A stretch of DNA of 58,358 nucleotides from Anaerolineaceae bacterium (GTDB lineage Bacteria; Chloroflexota; Anaerolineae; Anaerolineales; Anaerolineaceae), in the NCBI GenBank assembly GCA_002702705.1, contig PABH01000022.1:1-58358 (forward strand), written 5' to 3'. The position numbers and the translations under genes are program-made. This document shows, one piece after another, positions 27,401 through 35,281 of this stretch. A model generated the notes under the pieces. It had not been told where the DNA came from. It searched no databases and saw only the letters and a list, made by a program, of their open reading frames with translations. Each line of letters opens with the position of its first letter. Within the stretch, counting starts at the first letter, position 1.

Positions 27401-28576
27401 CAATGCGCCATCAGCTTTACCAATTATTTCGTAGGCTTCATGAGTGAGTTGGGCCACCTCTTGTCTTTGCCAAAGCTGTGTGAGAGCAAACTGAATAAGG
27501 GGCAAGTTGCCAGGCTCATGACCAACATCATCAAGAATTCGATCAACTAACCCTGTTTCAAAGTAGATGCCAACTTGTGCAGCGGGTTGAGTAATGGCCT
27601 GGTACAGTTCATTTCGGTCCATTGGCCCCAAGATAATTAAGCTTCCTTGAAGTGTGTCAGCAAAAGGTCGGTAGGCTAACGCTTGTCCCAGAAAATCAGC
27701 TCGCAGGGCGAGAAGAACACGCCAGGGAGGAGAATAAGGCAATGACTCTTCAGTAATTATGGTTGTCAATAATAAGTCGAGGAAAAGCTGTTGTGTGTTG
27801 CCGCTAGAACTTAATGTGAATATTTCCTCAAATTGATCAATAAATAACAACGGTAGCGCATCATGTTTTTCTTGAATTCGGGAAAGAACATTTCTTAATG
27901 AGACAGTTCCTTCTTTTAGAGCTTGTGTTAAGCGCTCGATTTCTATCAGACGCGCTGTTTCACTTAGATCAGTTTCTAGGTGAAGAATTAGAGAGGCTGC
28001 CAGAGCTCTAAAGGGATATTTGCCGGGCCTAAAGGATACTACGTACCATTTGGCTTGTTTTCGCAATTCTGGAACGAGTCCAGCACATACAATAGAGGAT
28101 TTTCCACCACCTGAGGAACTTACTAAAACAGTGAAAACCTGCTCTTCTATAGCGGCAAGAAGTTTTACTGTGTAAGCAGTACGGCCGTAAAAAAAGCTAG
28201 CGTCTTCTTCTCGGAAAGGGGACAAGCCTCGATACGGCTGAGGTATGTCTGTTGGAATTTTGGGTTGCCAGGAAACGTGGGGGCGCTCGGTTTGAAGTTG
28301 GTGTAAGAGGTGTGAATAAAGGCCTTGTTTTTCGGCATATTCAATGAGAGAGGCGATTTTGTTAAGTTTGTTTTTCCCATCCAGGTGCTCATAGTTGATC
28401 TGTAAGTCAAAGCACAGCATCTGGAGTTCGCTCTCTTTGAAATAGCGATCAATATTTTGTCTAAGCTCATGTCGGTGCGGAATCATTCTTATATCTATAC
28501 TGGATTCATCACGATTCATTTTGATAGAAAAATTAGTATCTATGATCTGATGACGTAGAAGACTTTTTGAAAACAA
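24419..28576 (-). CDS. EAD-nSTAND1-transmembrane-WD40 NTPase
   Basis: 1385 residues. An EAD is at about 33-108 (FKESELQMLCFDLQINYEHL... ERPHVSW). An nSTAND1 ATPase begins PYRGLSPFREEDASFFYGR, with P-loop SSSGGGKSS near 155 and Walker B LPLLFIDQFEEIF. A coiled stretch rich in Q, A and E is followed by a transmembrane helix (AGVIILGLLAIGLGVAVYIL, about 600). The C-terminus holds about sixteen WD40-like repeats forming one or two propellers. The WD repeats would be outside the membrane or tethered to it and sense the trigger, with the ATPase and EAD inside. Several repeats are nearly identical, a sign of recent amplification. Several upstream in-frame ATGs exist; the exact start is uncertain by up to about 30 codons. 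Confidence 0.88.
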   Translation of the reverse strand: MFSKSLLRHQIIDTNFSIKMNRDESSIDIRMIPHRHELRQNIDRYFKESELQMLCFDLQINYEHLDGKNKLNKIASLIEYAEKQGLYSHLLHQLQTERPHVSWQPKIPTDIPQPYRGLSPFREEDASFFYGRTAYTVKLLAAIEEQVFTVLVSSSGGGKSSIVCAGLVPELRKQAKWYVVSFRPGKYPFRALAASLILHLETDLSETARLIEIERLTQALKEGTVSLRNVLSRIQEKHDALPLLFIDQFEEIFTLSSSGNTQQLFLDLLLTTIITEESLPYSPPWRVLLALRADFLGQALAYRPFADTLQGSLIILGPMDRNELYQAITQPAAQVGIYFETGLVDRILDDVGHEPGNLPLIQFALTQLWQRQEVAQLTHEAYEIIGKADGALAQYADEIYQKLNDVQKKQARYIFTQLVQPGIGTEDTRRIANRDDLQKNVWETILILADKRLVVTGRDEAGRETVELAHEALTRRWEQLQTWMQADRAFRLWQERLRVYRTQWEKTDQDPNALLRGAALAESEQWLTDSAYDLSQPEKAYIQTSLEQQRVEQEKADARLKQELAVAQKLTEEAEARQAIEAQRAMENQRAAKRLMAGVIILGLLAIGLGVAVYILDNTNQRLARETQESLSLSLAAFSDAILHEDTMLAHLLSIEADRRSVSPQAFQAIYDSSRLVNRPHLALRVEGFINVAKWNQEETLILSAGLDGTARIWDSQTGNLVLELPHEAQVYDAKWNEDQSRILTNSVDGTAKVWNAHTGELFLTLSHMSTVTNAMWNENESRILTNSVDGTAKVWDAESGELILILSHDNSVQNATWNGDESQILTNSVDSTAKVWDAESGELILILSHDESVTSAIWNEDESRILTISVDGAAKVWDAQTGELLFTLSHDDAVTNAIWNKDESRILTSSRDQIVKVWNAQTGDVLQSFTHSGSVTSAEWNKDESRILTNSDAIRIWDAETGELLLTLDYRVWGVQWNEDETSILGYGSDGNARVWDAQSGTLILALSDEDENQGPSAIKGATWNKDETSILTYHHNGKIQIWNALPHDLIPTLTHEDWVGDANWNRNESQILSYSDDGTARIWDSRTGEQLFMLAHNDVVWSAKWNRDESQIMTMSKDGTVKVWSAQTGEMIFQLTHDNWAWIAKWNNDESHIMTASRDGTTKVWDAKTGVLLFTVAHESEVWDAQWNQDESLVVTYDTRGPARVWDARTGEFLHTLNYEDWAEYVQWGLGPDEPFPLVISGEGAVTVRASEYNLGISYPWQHSGQSNQWSQYESRAVVIELDGGVRIWDSDPSIMLAEPEGDGTRVVTAKWNLDGSQIMVTTAGGSIIRYFIDQEDRLIEACKRATRNLSWDEWQFYLPSEPYRQTCNYLPVHPSIPEDQQP
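24600..26510 (-). repeat. Array of about sixteen WD40 repeats, several near-identical
   Basis: Repeat unit is 42-43 codons with the core AxWNxDESxILTxSxDGTAKVWDAxTGELLxTLSHDxxV. Units between about 25885 and 26385 are the most alike; two neighbours share KVWDAESGELILILSHD exactly. Units towards the C-terminus are more diverged. This is within the coding sequence. Confidence 0.8.
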
Positions 28577-28837
28577 GGCCCTTGGTAATACGCGAAATGG
28601 TCGCTCCGCACATTATAAAGATACCGAACTACCTAAACAACCCTTTAGGGGTCACCTTCTCATCCATGCTCATTTTTAGGCATTTATCTAAGTTGAAGGC
28701 TATCAATTGAACCTCAAGAATGACGATTTAAGTACCAAATTGAGGTATGAGACGTTAAAACGAGGTCAGTCGTAAGATGGTAAAGTGACGTTATTTCAAA
28801 TCTTGTCTCACAAGACTAAGGCCGCGGCAGATTATAA

Positions 28838-31800
28838 CTACCTCACCAAATCAGGTAAGTCAAGGCTGACTTGCCAAACCACAGTATCTCCGAATCCACC
28901 ATCGTATCGAACGAAAAGACGGCCACCAACGAAAGGCGTACAATCTTCCATCGCGGGATTTTCAAAATTGCAGTTGTCCAGATCGCCTGGAACGGTGATG
29001 TTATAAGCGGGAGAGACCCATTGAGTTGGACAGCTACCAGGTAAACAGCGAACGCCCGAAGCGATACCATCTGGATCATCCTGGCCTCTGACGCCAAAAG
29101 CCATAGCCCAATCTGTTTCATCGGGATTATAACCAAGTGGATCACTATCATCGGGGGTAAAGGTCACGGAGTCAAAGTAGAAAATAATAGGGGGTTCAGC
29201 ACCGGAATCGGAATCAAAAAGGCTTACACTAATAGTTTGTCCTATCATTTCTGGTCCAACATCGATCAATGGAATATCTACTGGTCTATCAATATTCGAG
29301 TTCATCGCTATAGTACCCAGGCCATAGACAGTTACGCCTTCAGAAGAATGAGAGCCAGGATTGTTGAGAACATGCAAATTTCGGGAATTGACTTCACTTG
29401 GCACTGAGTTGATATGGGTAGGGGGTCCCGCCCAAATTCCAAATCCATTTTCCGAAGCACCGCTCATGGACTGCACTTCAAGGTAGATATATCGTTCACC
29501 GGTAACTTGATCCACCATTATATTAGGAAGATCGGTCGCTAGGTTAACTTCAAAACTATCTATGGTTTGGGCAATGGCTGGTACAGGAACACCGGGATCA
29601 TCCATCGTGGAGAAGGGAACGGTAGCACCAGGGGAGACCCAGCGCAAATCAGTAAGATGATTGCCGGGGGCTCCGCCGTCACGCAGATCGCCAGTTTGTC
29701 CAAAATAAGTAACTAAAGGAACTTTAATGATGGTGCCATCAGAATTTTGGGCGAAGTAAGAGAGACTGTAACGGGTTCGTGTATTTAATTCTTCCGTATA
29801 GGAATCCGGTACCTCACAGGTACCTCCTGAAGCAGTAGGTGGAAGTCGATTTTCGTCAATGCGAACAAACCAATATGGATTGATTTTATCCAGACTAATA
29901 TTAGAGGTTGGCGTGTCAGTTAAAGCCAGTTCGTCGGTGCTTAATAAACAGGGCTGAGTGCGGTTTGAGCTTTCGCTATTAACACCACAGGTTTTTGAGG
30001 TAGTAGAGGCAATACCATTACTAACGGCAATGTTAGAGCGGGCAATTGAGACTGTGTTGATATCGGCATTGATAGAATCCGGGTCGAAAAGCTCGACACG
30101 AACTACATCGTGTCGATAGTTGGCTGGAATATAGATACGGTAGGTGTAAGTATAAGGACCGGTAGCCCAATCGCTGACCAAGGAGGAAAATGAGTCACCT
30201 GAAAGAGTGCAACTGTTCGGGCCTGAAATGCTCAAGTTTGTAGTACCAATAATGCCTTTTTCCGCATTATAACCAGTATATATGCCACCAGTCGTGGGAC
30301 GATTTTGAGGGGCTTGATCGAAATAATAATTTGTTAAAAGTTCAACCAATCCACTATCAAATAAATTTGGAAAAGTTTCTTCATTATTGCTTTTATTAAT
30401 CAATACATTTGTTAACATCAATTCACTTTGCAAAAAAGTCCGGACCAAATTAAGCCATTGGCTGCGGCTAGTGAATTGTGGTGATATTGGCTGCAAAACC
30501 GGAGAAACTGTTTGAATCGGTGGGGATATTGGAGTAATAGTTGGAGTTGGTGTTCGAGTGAGTTGAGATGTTGATGTCACTAATTGCGTGTTTGTGACTT
30601 TGATCCCGGGTGTTGGCGTATCTATCCCAGAAGTCGAAAGGGGAGATTGAGAATCATCAATTTCAAGATTTTCTAATTCAGAAGTACCTATAGCTGTTGG
30701 AGCTGTTGGAACCAAGGTCTCTGTGCTGGTGATTTCTACACCTTCTTCCAATTCTACACCCAGCAAAACAAAAGACATCACTCGATCCAAATCAGTCAAG
30801 GCGTCTGTATAATTCGATGAATCTTCTAAGGTTGAAGTATTACCAATTTCAGTGAAAACACGCGCGCGTTCGAAAAGCGTAGCTGGATTGTTAGGATTAA
30901 TTGATATCGCATTGTTATATGCTGTCAAGGCATTGTCGTAATCTCCTTCCTGAACCAACCGGCGACCATTAAGCCATTGCTCAATTTCCTGCTTAACTAT
31001 CAATGCATCTTGATCTTTAAAAAACTCCAACTCGTTTGCCATATGGGTCAGCAGAGGAGTTGTGCTACTGGTATAGTTTGCATCCACCAAAGAAATATAG
31101 ATGATCTGAATTAGACGGAGCATATTTCCAGGGTTTTCAACAAAATGGTGATGATCATAAATGGCCTTTTGCTGCTCCCAGTTTTCGAGACCAAAAAACA
31201 GTTCTCGAACACTTTGTTCGGACGGGGAAGTATTTCCCAGTAAGGGTAAAGGTTGAATTGATGCCAATTCAGCTAATGCCTGTGCCCTCTCTAGGTTATT
31301 AGTCGCTTGTAAAAAGTTAAGTTCATAATTCCTTTGTTGAGTCGGCAAGAGAACAGAATTATAGAGTAAGGCAAGGATTGCTAATAGAGCAACTAGCCCT
31401 CCTGCAACGCCAATCACAACCCCCCAGTTTGTTTCAGTCTCTTGCTGAATCCACTTTAGGTCAAATACATTTCGATAGATTTGATTCCTGACTTGCAAAT
31501 TACCATCTTGAACAGTAACTAAACCCGACAACAACAATTGGTTCTGTTCTACCGAGGATTTATTTTCTTTTACATTTATCCCCTTATACACATTCTTATA
31601 CAGTCGTAACAATCGTCGTTTATTCGAACTTTTGCTAATACCATTTTGGATAAAACGAATATTGCCTTCGTTTCTTGACTCTTCTGATAAGAATGTCTGA
31701 TATACAAGATCATCAATTGCCTCATCATGCCAATCTTTCTCTGGCTCTTCGCTAATCAGTAGGCAAAGCCTTTGTGTAAGATAGGGATGTCCCGAAGTCC

Positions 31801-32518
31801 AATAAAAGACCCGTTCCAATATGACCGTGGCGTGTTCAGGATGATCTATTTCTAGCCCTTTTAACAATGGTGCAGCATCGCTAGCTTCAAATTCGCTAAG
31901 ATTTATCTTGCTACCGATATTAAATGGTGTTCGAACTGGATCATTTATTAACTCTGACGGGGATGCCACCCCCAATAAAACAAAAGTAAGACGCGTTAGC
32001 GCCTCCTCCTGTGAACGAGCGTTATAAAGAGCCCGAATAGTAGCAAAAAAATTATCGCGAAACGGCATCGTTAACATCGTATCGATTTCGTCAAAGAAAA
32101 TAACAATACGACCTTCTACTTGTGCCAAAAGATAATCTAATATAAAGCGACGAAATCGTAATGAGAAACTTAAATTCTTTGTTCTCTCTAACCAGCGCTC
32201 CATATCGACATCAACGCGAAAAGCCCTTTGGAGTTCATCAAGTAAAGTGAAATAGAAGGTTTTTTCATCTATTTCTCCACTACCTTGAAGATCTATTGAA
32301 AGCGCTTCAATGTCTGCATTTTTCAGGCGAACTAGAGTGCGAGCAACAAGGCTGGATTTGCCCATTTGTCGCGGTGTAAGAACATAGCATAATTCTCCCG
32401 CGGTAATACGCGTATATAACTCATCATCTGTGGGACGTTTCACATAAGAAGGTGCATTCGGACTTAACGTACCACCTGCAACAAAGTATTTGGGCCTTTC
32501 ATGAGTATGATTCGTCAT
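28838..32518 (-). CDS. Membrane AAA_35 NTPase with TPR and large surface beta domain
   Basis: 1226 residues. AAA-like (AAA_35) ATPase at about 1-350, with P-loop TPRQMGKSS (48-56) and Walker B RIVIFFDEID. A transmembrane helix (VVIGVAGGLVALLAILALLY, about 370) follows. Then come a helical/TPR segment (EGDYDNALTAYNNAISINPNN), a Ser/Thr/Pro-rich linker, and about 540 residues of beta-rich sequence. That last part includes YTYTYRIYIPANYRHDVVRVELFDPDSIN and ends RLFVRYDGGFGDTVVWQV. It resembles extracellular TadG-like pilus-associated domains of Chloroflexota. The expected topology is ATPase inside, beta domain outside: a surface sensor joined to a cytoplasmic switch. Its start overlaps the stop of the EAD-TIR gene by 4 bp (ATGA), so the two are translationally coupled and likely one system. 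Confidence 0.75.
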   Translation of the reverse strand: MTNHTHERPKYFVAGGTLSPNAPSYVKRPTDDELYTRITAGELCYVLTPRQMGKSSLVARTLVRLKNADIEALSIDLQGSGEIDEKTFYFTLLDELQRAFRVDVDMERWLERTKNLSFSLRFRRFILDYLLAQVEGRIVIFFDEIDTMLTMPFRDNFFATIRALYNARSQEEALTRLTFVLLGVASPSELINDPVRTPFNIGSKINLSEFEASDAAPLLKGLEIDHPEHATVILERVFYWTSGHPYLTQRLCLLISEEPEKDWHDEAIDDLVYQTFLSEESRNEGNIRFIQNGISKSSNKRRLLRLYKNVYKGINVKENKSSVEQNQLLLSGLVTVQDGNLQVRNQIYRNVFDLKWIQQETETNWGVVIGVAGGLVALLAILALLYNSVLLPTQQRNYELNFLQATNNLERAQALAELASIQPLPLLGNTSPSEQSVRELFFGLENWEQQKAIYDHHHFVENPGNMLRLIQIIYISLVDANYTSSTTPLLTHMANELEFFKDQDALIVKQEIEQWLNGRRLVQEGDYDNALTAYNNAISINPNNPATLFERARVFTEIGNTSTLEDSSNYTDALTDLDRVMSFVLLGVELEEGVEITSTETLVPTAPTAIGTSELENLEIDDSQSPLSTSGIDTPTPGIKVTNTQLVTSTSQLTRTPTPTITPISPPIQTVSPVLQPISPQFTSRSQWLNLVRTFLQSELMLTNVLINKSNNEETFPNLFDSGLVELLTNYYFDQAPQNRPTTGGIYTGYNAEKGIIGTTNLSISGPNSCTLSGDSFSSLVSDWATGPYTYTYRIYIPANYRHDVVRVELFDPDSINADINTVSIARSNIAVSNGIASTTSKTCGVNSESSNRTQPCLLSTDELALTDTPTSNISLDKINPYWFVRIDENRLPPTASGGTCEVPDSYTEELNTRTRYSLSYFAQNSDGTIIKVPLVTYFGQTGDLRDGGAPGNHLTDLRWVSPGATVPFSTMDDPGVPVPAIAQTIDSFEVNLATDLPNIMVDQVTGERYIYLEVQSMSGASENGFGIWAGPPTHINSVPSEVNSRNLHVLNNPGSHSSEGVTVYGLGTIAMNSNIDRPVDIPLIDVGPEMIGQTISVSLFDSDSGAEPPIIFYFDSVTFTPDDSDPLGYNPDETDWAMAFGVRGQDDPDGIASGVRCLPGSCPTQWVSPAYNITVPGDLDNCNFENPAMEDCTPFVGGRLFVRYDGGFGDTVVWQVSLDLPDLVR

Positions 32519-34299
32519 CCTAATTTATGTCCAAAATACTGCGCATACAAACCACATCGGCAGGTAACAATATCACCATTTTGAATGACCAACCCAGCTT
32601 TTTGTAGGCGAAAAATAGCATCTTCGTTACTGCATCTTCCTGTTGAAATTATTTGGAGAAGAGCTTTTTGTAGTATTGATTGGGTGCGTATTCCCCAGTT
32701 AAGACGGCGTAGATGGTCGCCAAAGGGTCCGTTATCCGATGTAGCCTTCTTTTCAATTTCTTGCCAGCTTAATTGATTCCTTGCCAATAAATAGAGGAGT
32801 TTTCTGGTTAGATAGGGCTGCCCATTGAGCAAATCGAAAGCCTGAGAGCTCTCAGCTTCATTTAACGGTGATCCATGCTGATAGTTGAGAAGTTCAAAAT
32901 CTGCCTGACTAAAATCAGTTAAATTTAGTTTTAGTCCAACGTTAAAAGGGGAATTGATATTATCGATCAAAATGTATGGCTCAGTTGAAATAACTAAGAC
33001 AATATTTAATTTTTCCCATTCACTTAACATGGCTCGTCGATTATGCCATGAACGCAATAAACCAAAAAAATGCTGGTAAAAGCGCGTTTCAAGCAGTGCA
33101 TCCGCTTCATCAAATGCCAAAATTATAGGTTCCTCAAAACGCGATAAAATATGATCTTCAATTAAGTTTGTCAGGTTCTTTTGGGCAACTAAACGATCAT
33201 TCCAGCTCTTTTCTATCTGTAAGCCATCAATTCTCAATTCATCAACAAGCAGTTCAGCAAGACTGCGTAAGAAAGTGTCCATCTCTGATTTTTCATCTAG
33301 TCCCAAACTCTGTCCATCTAAAAAGATCACCTGTGCACCTTTTTCCCGAGCATAATGAAGTCCACGCATTAACAAAGATGTTTTTCCAGTTTGCCGAGGA
33401 GCACGAATAGTAATCGTTGTTCCTCTTCGTACTATTTCTTGTCTGAGTTTGTTATCTTCCTCACGCTCGACATAAAATTTATCACTTAGACTGAGTGCCC
33501 CCCCAGGGATAGAGAGATGTTTTATCAGACGGGGATCAAATTCTGGAGATGGTGGACTAATAAGCTCGTTTTTAGAAAGAAGCCTACCATCTACAGATAA
33601 AATAGTGGCAGTATTCGGTATTTGTGAAAAGGGATCAGATTTTTCGGGCAGTTTTTCGTTGATGGCGAGTAGAATTGAATTCACAATCTTCTGGTTATCA
33701 TTCGCAGAATGCCAGTAAATGTATTGCTTTGGGTTTAAGAATGCGGAAATTCCATAAGGTAACATCCCATTAAAGGCGACACGAATAGGGAGAATCTGTG
33801 GTTTTCCTTGGACAGTATGATATTCTTTTGCTCGGTAGATTTCCGAGCGAACCATCTCTGAATCGATAGATTCTGTAGATAACAACACAACCAAAAAATC
33901 GGCTGCTTTAATTTCAGCATCGATACGATCCAGCCATTCTTCTCCTGCACGCAACCCCTGATCATAAAAGACATCATGTCCTTTGTCATTTAGAGAGTCA
34001 TATAATATTTTTGCTAGGTTTGCATCGTTAAGGGTGTTTTGTTTATATGCAATAAATAGTTTGACTTGGTAAGTCCAAACAACTTTGGGTCGAAATTTTT
34101 GACAAATTTGTGTTAGCTGAGAAATTCGGTCATCAGAATTCATACGATTTACTAGTGAAACAATTTTGTCAATTTTTGCCCTGCCAGGAATGTTGTCAAA
34201 ATCTACGCCCAAATCAAAAACTAGGTGCCTGAATTCTTCATAATCAAAGTGATCATTGATCTTTTCCTTTAACTGAATCAAATAATTTGTTTTTGTCAT
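32515..34299 (-). CDS. EAD-TIR-AAA_35 protein
   Basis: 594 residues. EAD at about 5-75 (FDYEEFRHLVFDLGVDFDNI... KFRPKVVW). TIR domain at about 78-215 starts VKLFIAYKQND-like, with DVFYDQGLRAGEEW and E153 in SIDSEMVRSEI at the position of the NADase glutamate. The AAA_35 ATPase spans about 265-594, with P-loop APRQTGKTS near 300 and Walker B IILAFDEADALL. TIR domains of this kind degrade NAD+ when oligomerised, so the protein is a plausible self-contained abortive-infection switch. It is translationally coupled to the membrane AAA_35 protein, which may be its sensor or partner; both ATPases are of the same family, so a mixed oligomer is possible. Confidence 0.85.
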   Translation of the reverse strand: MTKTNYLIQLKEKINDHFDYEEFRHLVFDLGVDFDNIPGRAKIDKIVSLVNRMNSDDRISQLTQICQKFRPKVVWTYQVKLFIAYKQNTLNDANLAKILYDSLNDKGHDVFYDQGLRAGEEWLDRIDAEIKAADFLVVLLSTESIDSEMVRSEIYRAKEYHTVQGKPQILPIRVAFNGMLPYGISAFLNPKQYIYWHSANDNQKIVNSILLAINEKLPEKSDPFSQIPNTATILSVDGRLLSKNELISPPSPEFDPRLIKHLSIPGGALSLSDKFYVEREEDNKLRQEIVRRGTTITIRAPRQTGKTSLLMRGLHYAREKGAQVIFLDGQSLGLDEKSEMDTFLRSLAELLVDELRIDGLQIEKSWNDRLVAQKNLTNLIEDHILSRFEEPIILAFDEADALLETRFYQHFFGLLRSWHNRRAMLSEWEKLNIVLVISTEPYILIDNINSPFNVGLKLNLTDFSQADFELLNYQHGSPLNEAESSQAFDLLNGQPYLTRKLLYLLARNQLSWQEIEKKATSDNGPFGDHLRRLNWGIRTQSILQKALLQIISTGRCSNEDAIFRLQKAGLVIQNGDIVTCRCGLYAQYFGHKLG

Positions 34300-34483
34300 T
34301 TTTGCTTGATAGTTAAGTGAAATTATTTCCCAGAAACTTTCGATTATACAGATGTAACGATAGCCTCATGTACCTAAAAATCTAATTTGTTAAACAAACG
34401 CGTCAAACTCAATGTAATGGACAATGAACGACACCCATAAGACAATCTTTCCCTCTCGTAAGGATTCCCAACTTATAGAGTAC

Positions 34484-35242
34484 TCAAACTAAAGAGAGTA
34501 TAGCGTCAAGAAGATTCTCACTAGTAATTTCTTTGATGTGCTTGTCCGGGTTCGGCTTTTCAAATTCGCTTGGAAAAGCATTATCCTTCTTTCGATCAAT
34601 CCATACCGTTTTCATGCCTACCCTTTGTGCTCCAAAAATATCGTCAAACAAATTATCTCCCACGTATATTGTATCTTGAGGCTCAATTTTCATAGCGTTT
34701 AACAATGTTTCAAATATCTTAGAACTGGGTTTTGATACTCTAACATCGGATGAAAAAAGTATGCAATCAAAATATTTCTCAATATCAAATTTTCTTAACT
34801 CGGGAAGTGTAAATAGTCTTTGAGTATTTGATAATATTGCTAGGCGTATCTTCCGGTTATATAGGGCCTGTAAAACGGGTACAGTCTCCCGGTAAATGGT
34901 GAGCGATTTTGTGGTTAAAATTCTAAATAGCAGACCCATCTCTTCTGCGTCTTTTTGAATGTCATTAGCCTTTTCCACATTGCAAAGAGTTATAAGAATT
35001 TTGTTGAATACATCAACAATATCAATATCTGGATATGTTTCGTTATTTGCCAGGATTTCTTGCTTCGCTATCTGCCTGTACTTTCTTCGTAAATCTTCTG
35101 GTTCGATGTGAAGGCCTTTATAGGATAACCAAGAAGAAATGAATTCATAAGTCTCTATGTTTTGTTCATCAGATTCGATATCGATTAAGGTTTTGTAAAC
35201 ATCAAACACAACTGCTTTGGAATTTGACATAATTGAATCCAC
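34484..35242 (-). CDS. HAD-superfamily hydrolase
   Basis: 252 residues from a GTG; an ATG four codons in is also possible. The four HAD motifs are clear: FDVYKTL (nucleophile D14), LSNT, K of KPSSKIF, and VGDNLFDDIFGAQ. The DVYxT form and helical cap place it with subfamily IA dehalogenase/phosphatase-like enzymes. The substrate is unknown. It lies 40 bp downstream of the AAA_16-TPR gene on the same strand and is probably co-transcribed. A HAD phosphatase could act on a nucleotide or sugar-phosphate signal, but this is conjecture. Confidence 0.85.
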   Translation of the reverse strand: MDSIMSNSKAVVFDVYKTLIDIESDEQNIETYEFISSWLSYKGLHIEPEDLRRKYRQIAKQEILANNETYPDIDIVDVFNKILITLCNVEKANDIQKDAEEMGLLFRILTTKSLTIYRETVPVLQALYNRKIRLAILSNTQRLFTLPELRKFDIEKYFDCILFSSDVRVSKPSSKIFETLLNAMKIEPQDTIYVGDNLFDDIFGAQRVGMKTVWIDRKKDNAFPSEFEKPNPDKHIKEITSENLLDAILSLV

Positions 35243-35281
35243 ATTTTGCTTATCAAACTATTTTTAAAATTTTTAAGGGGA

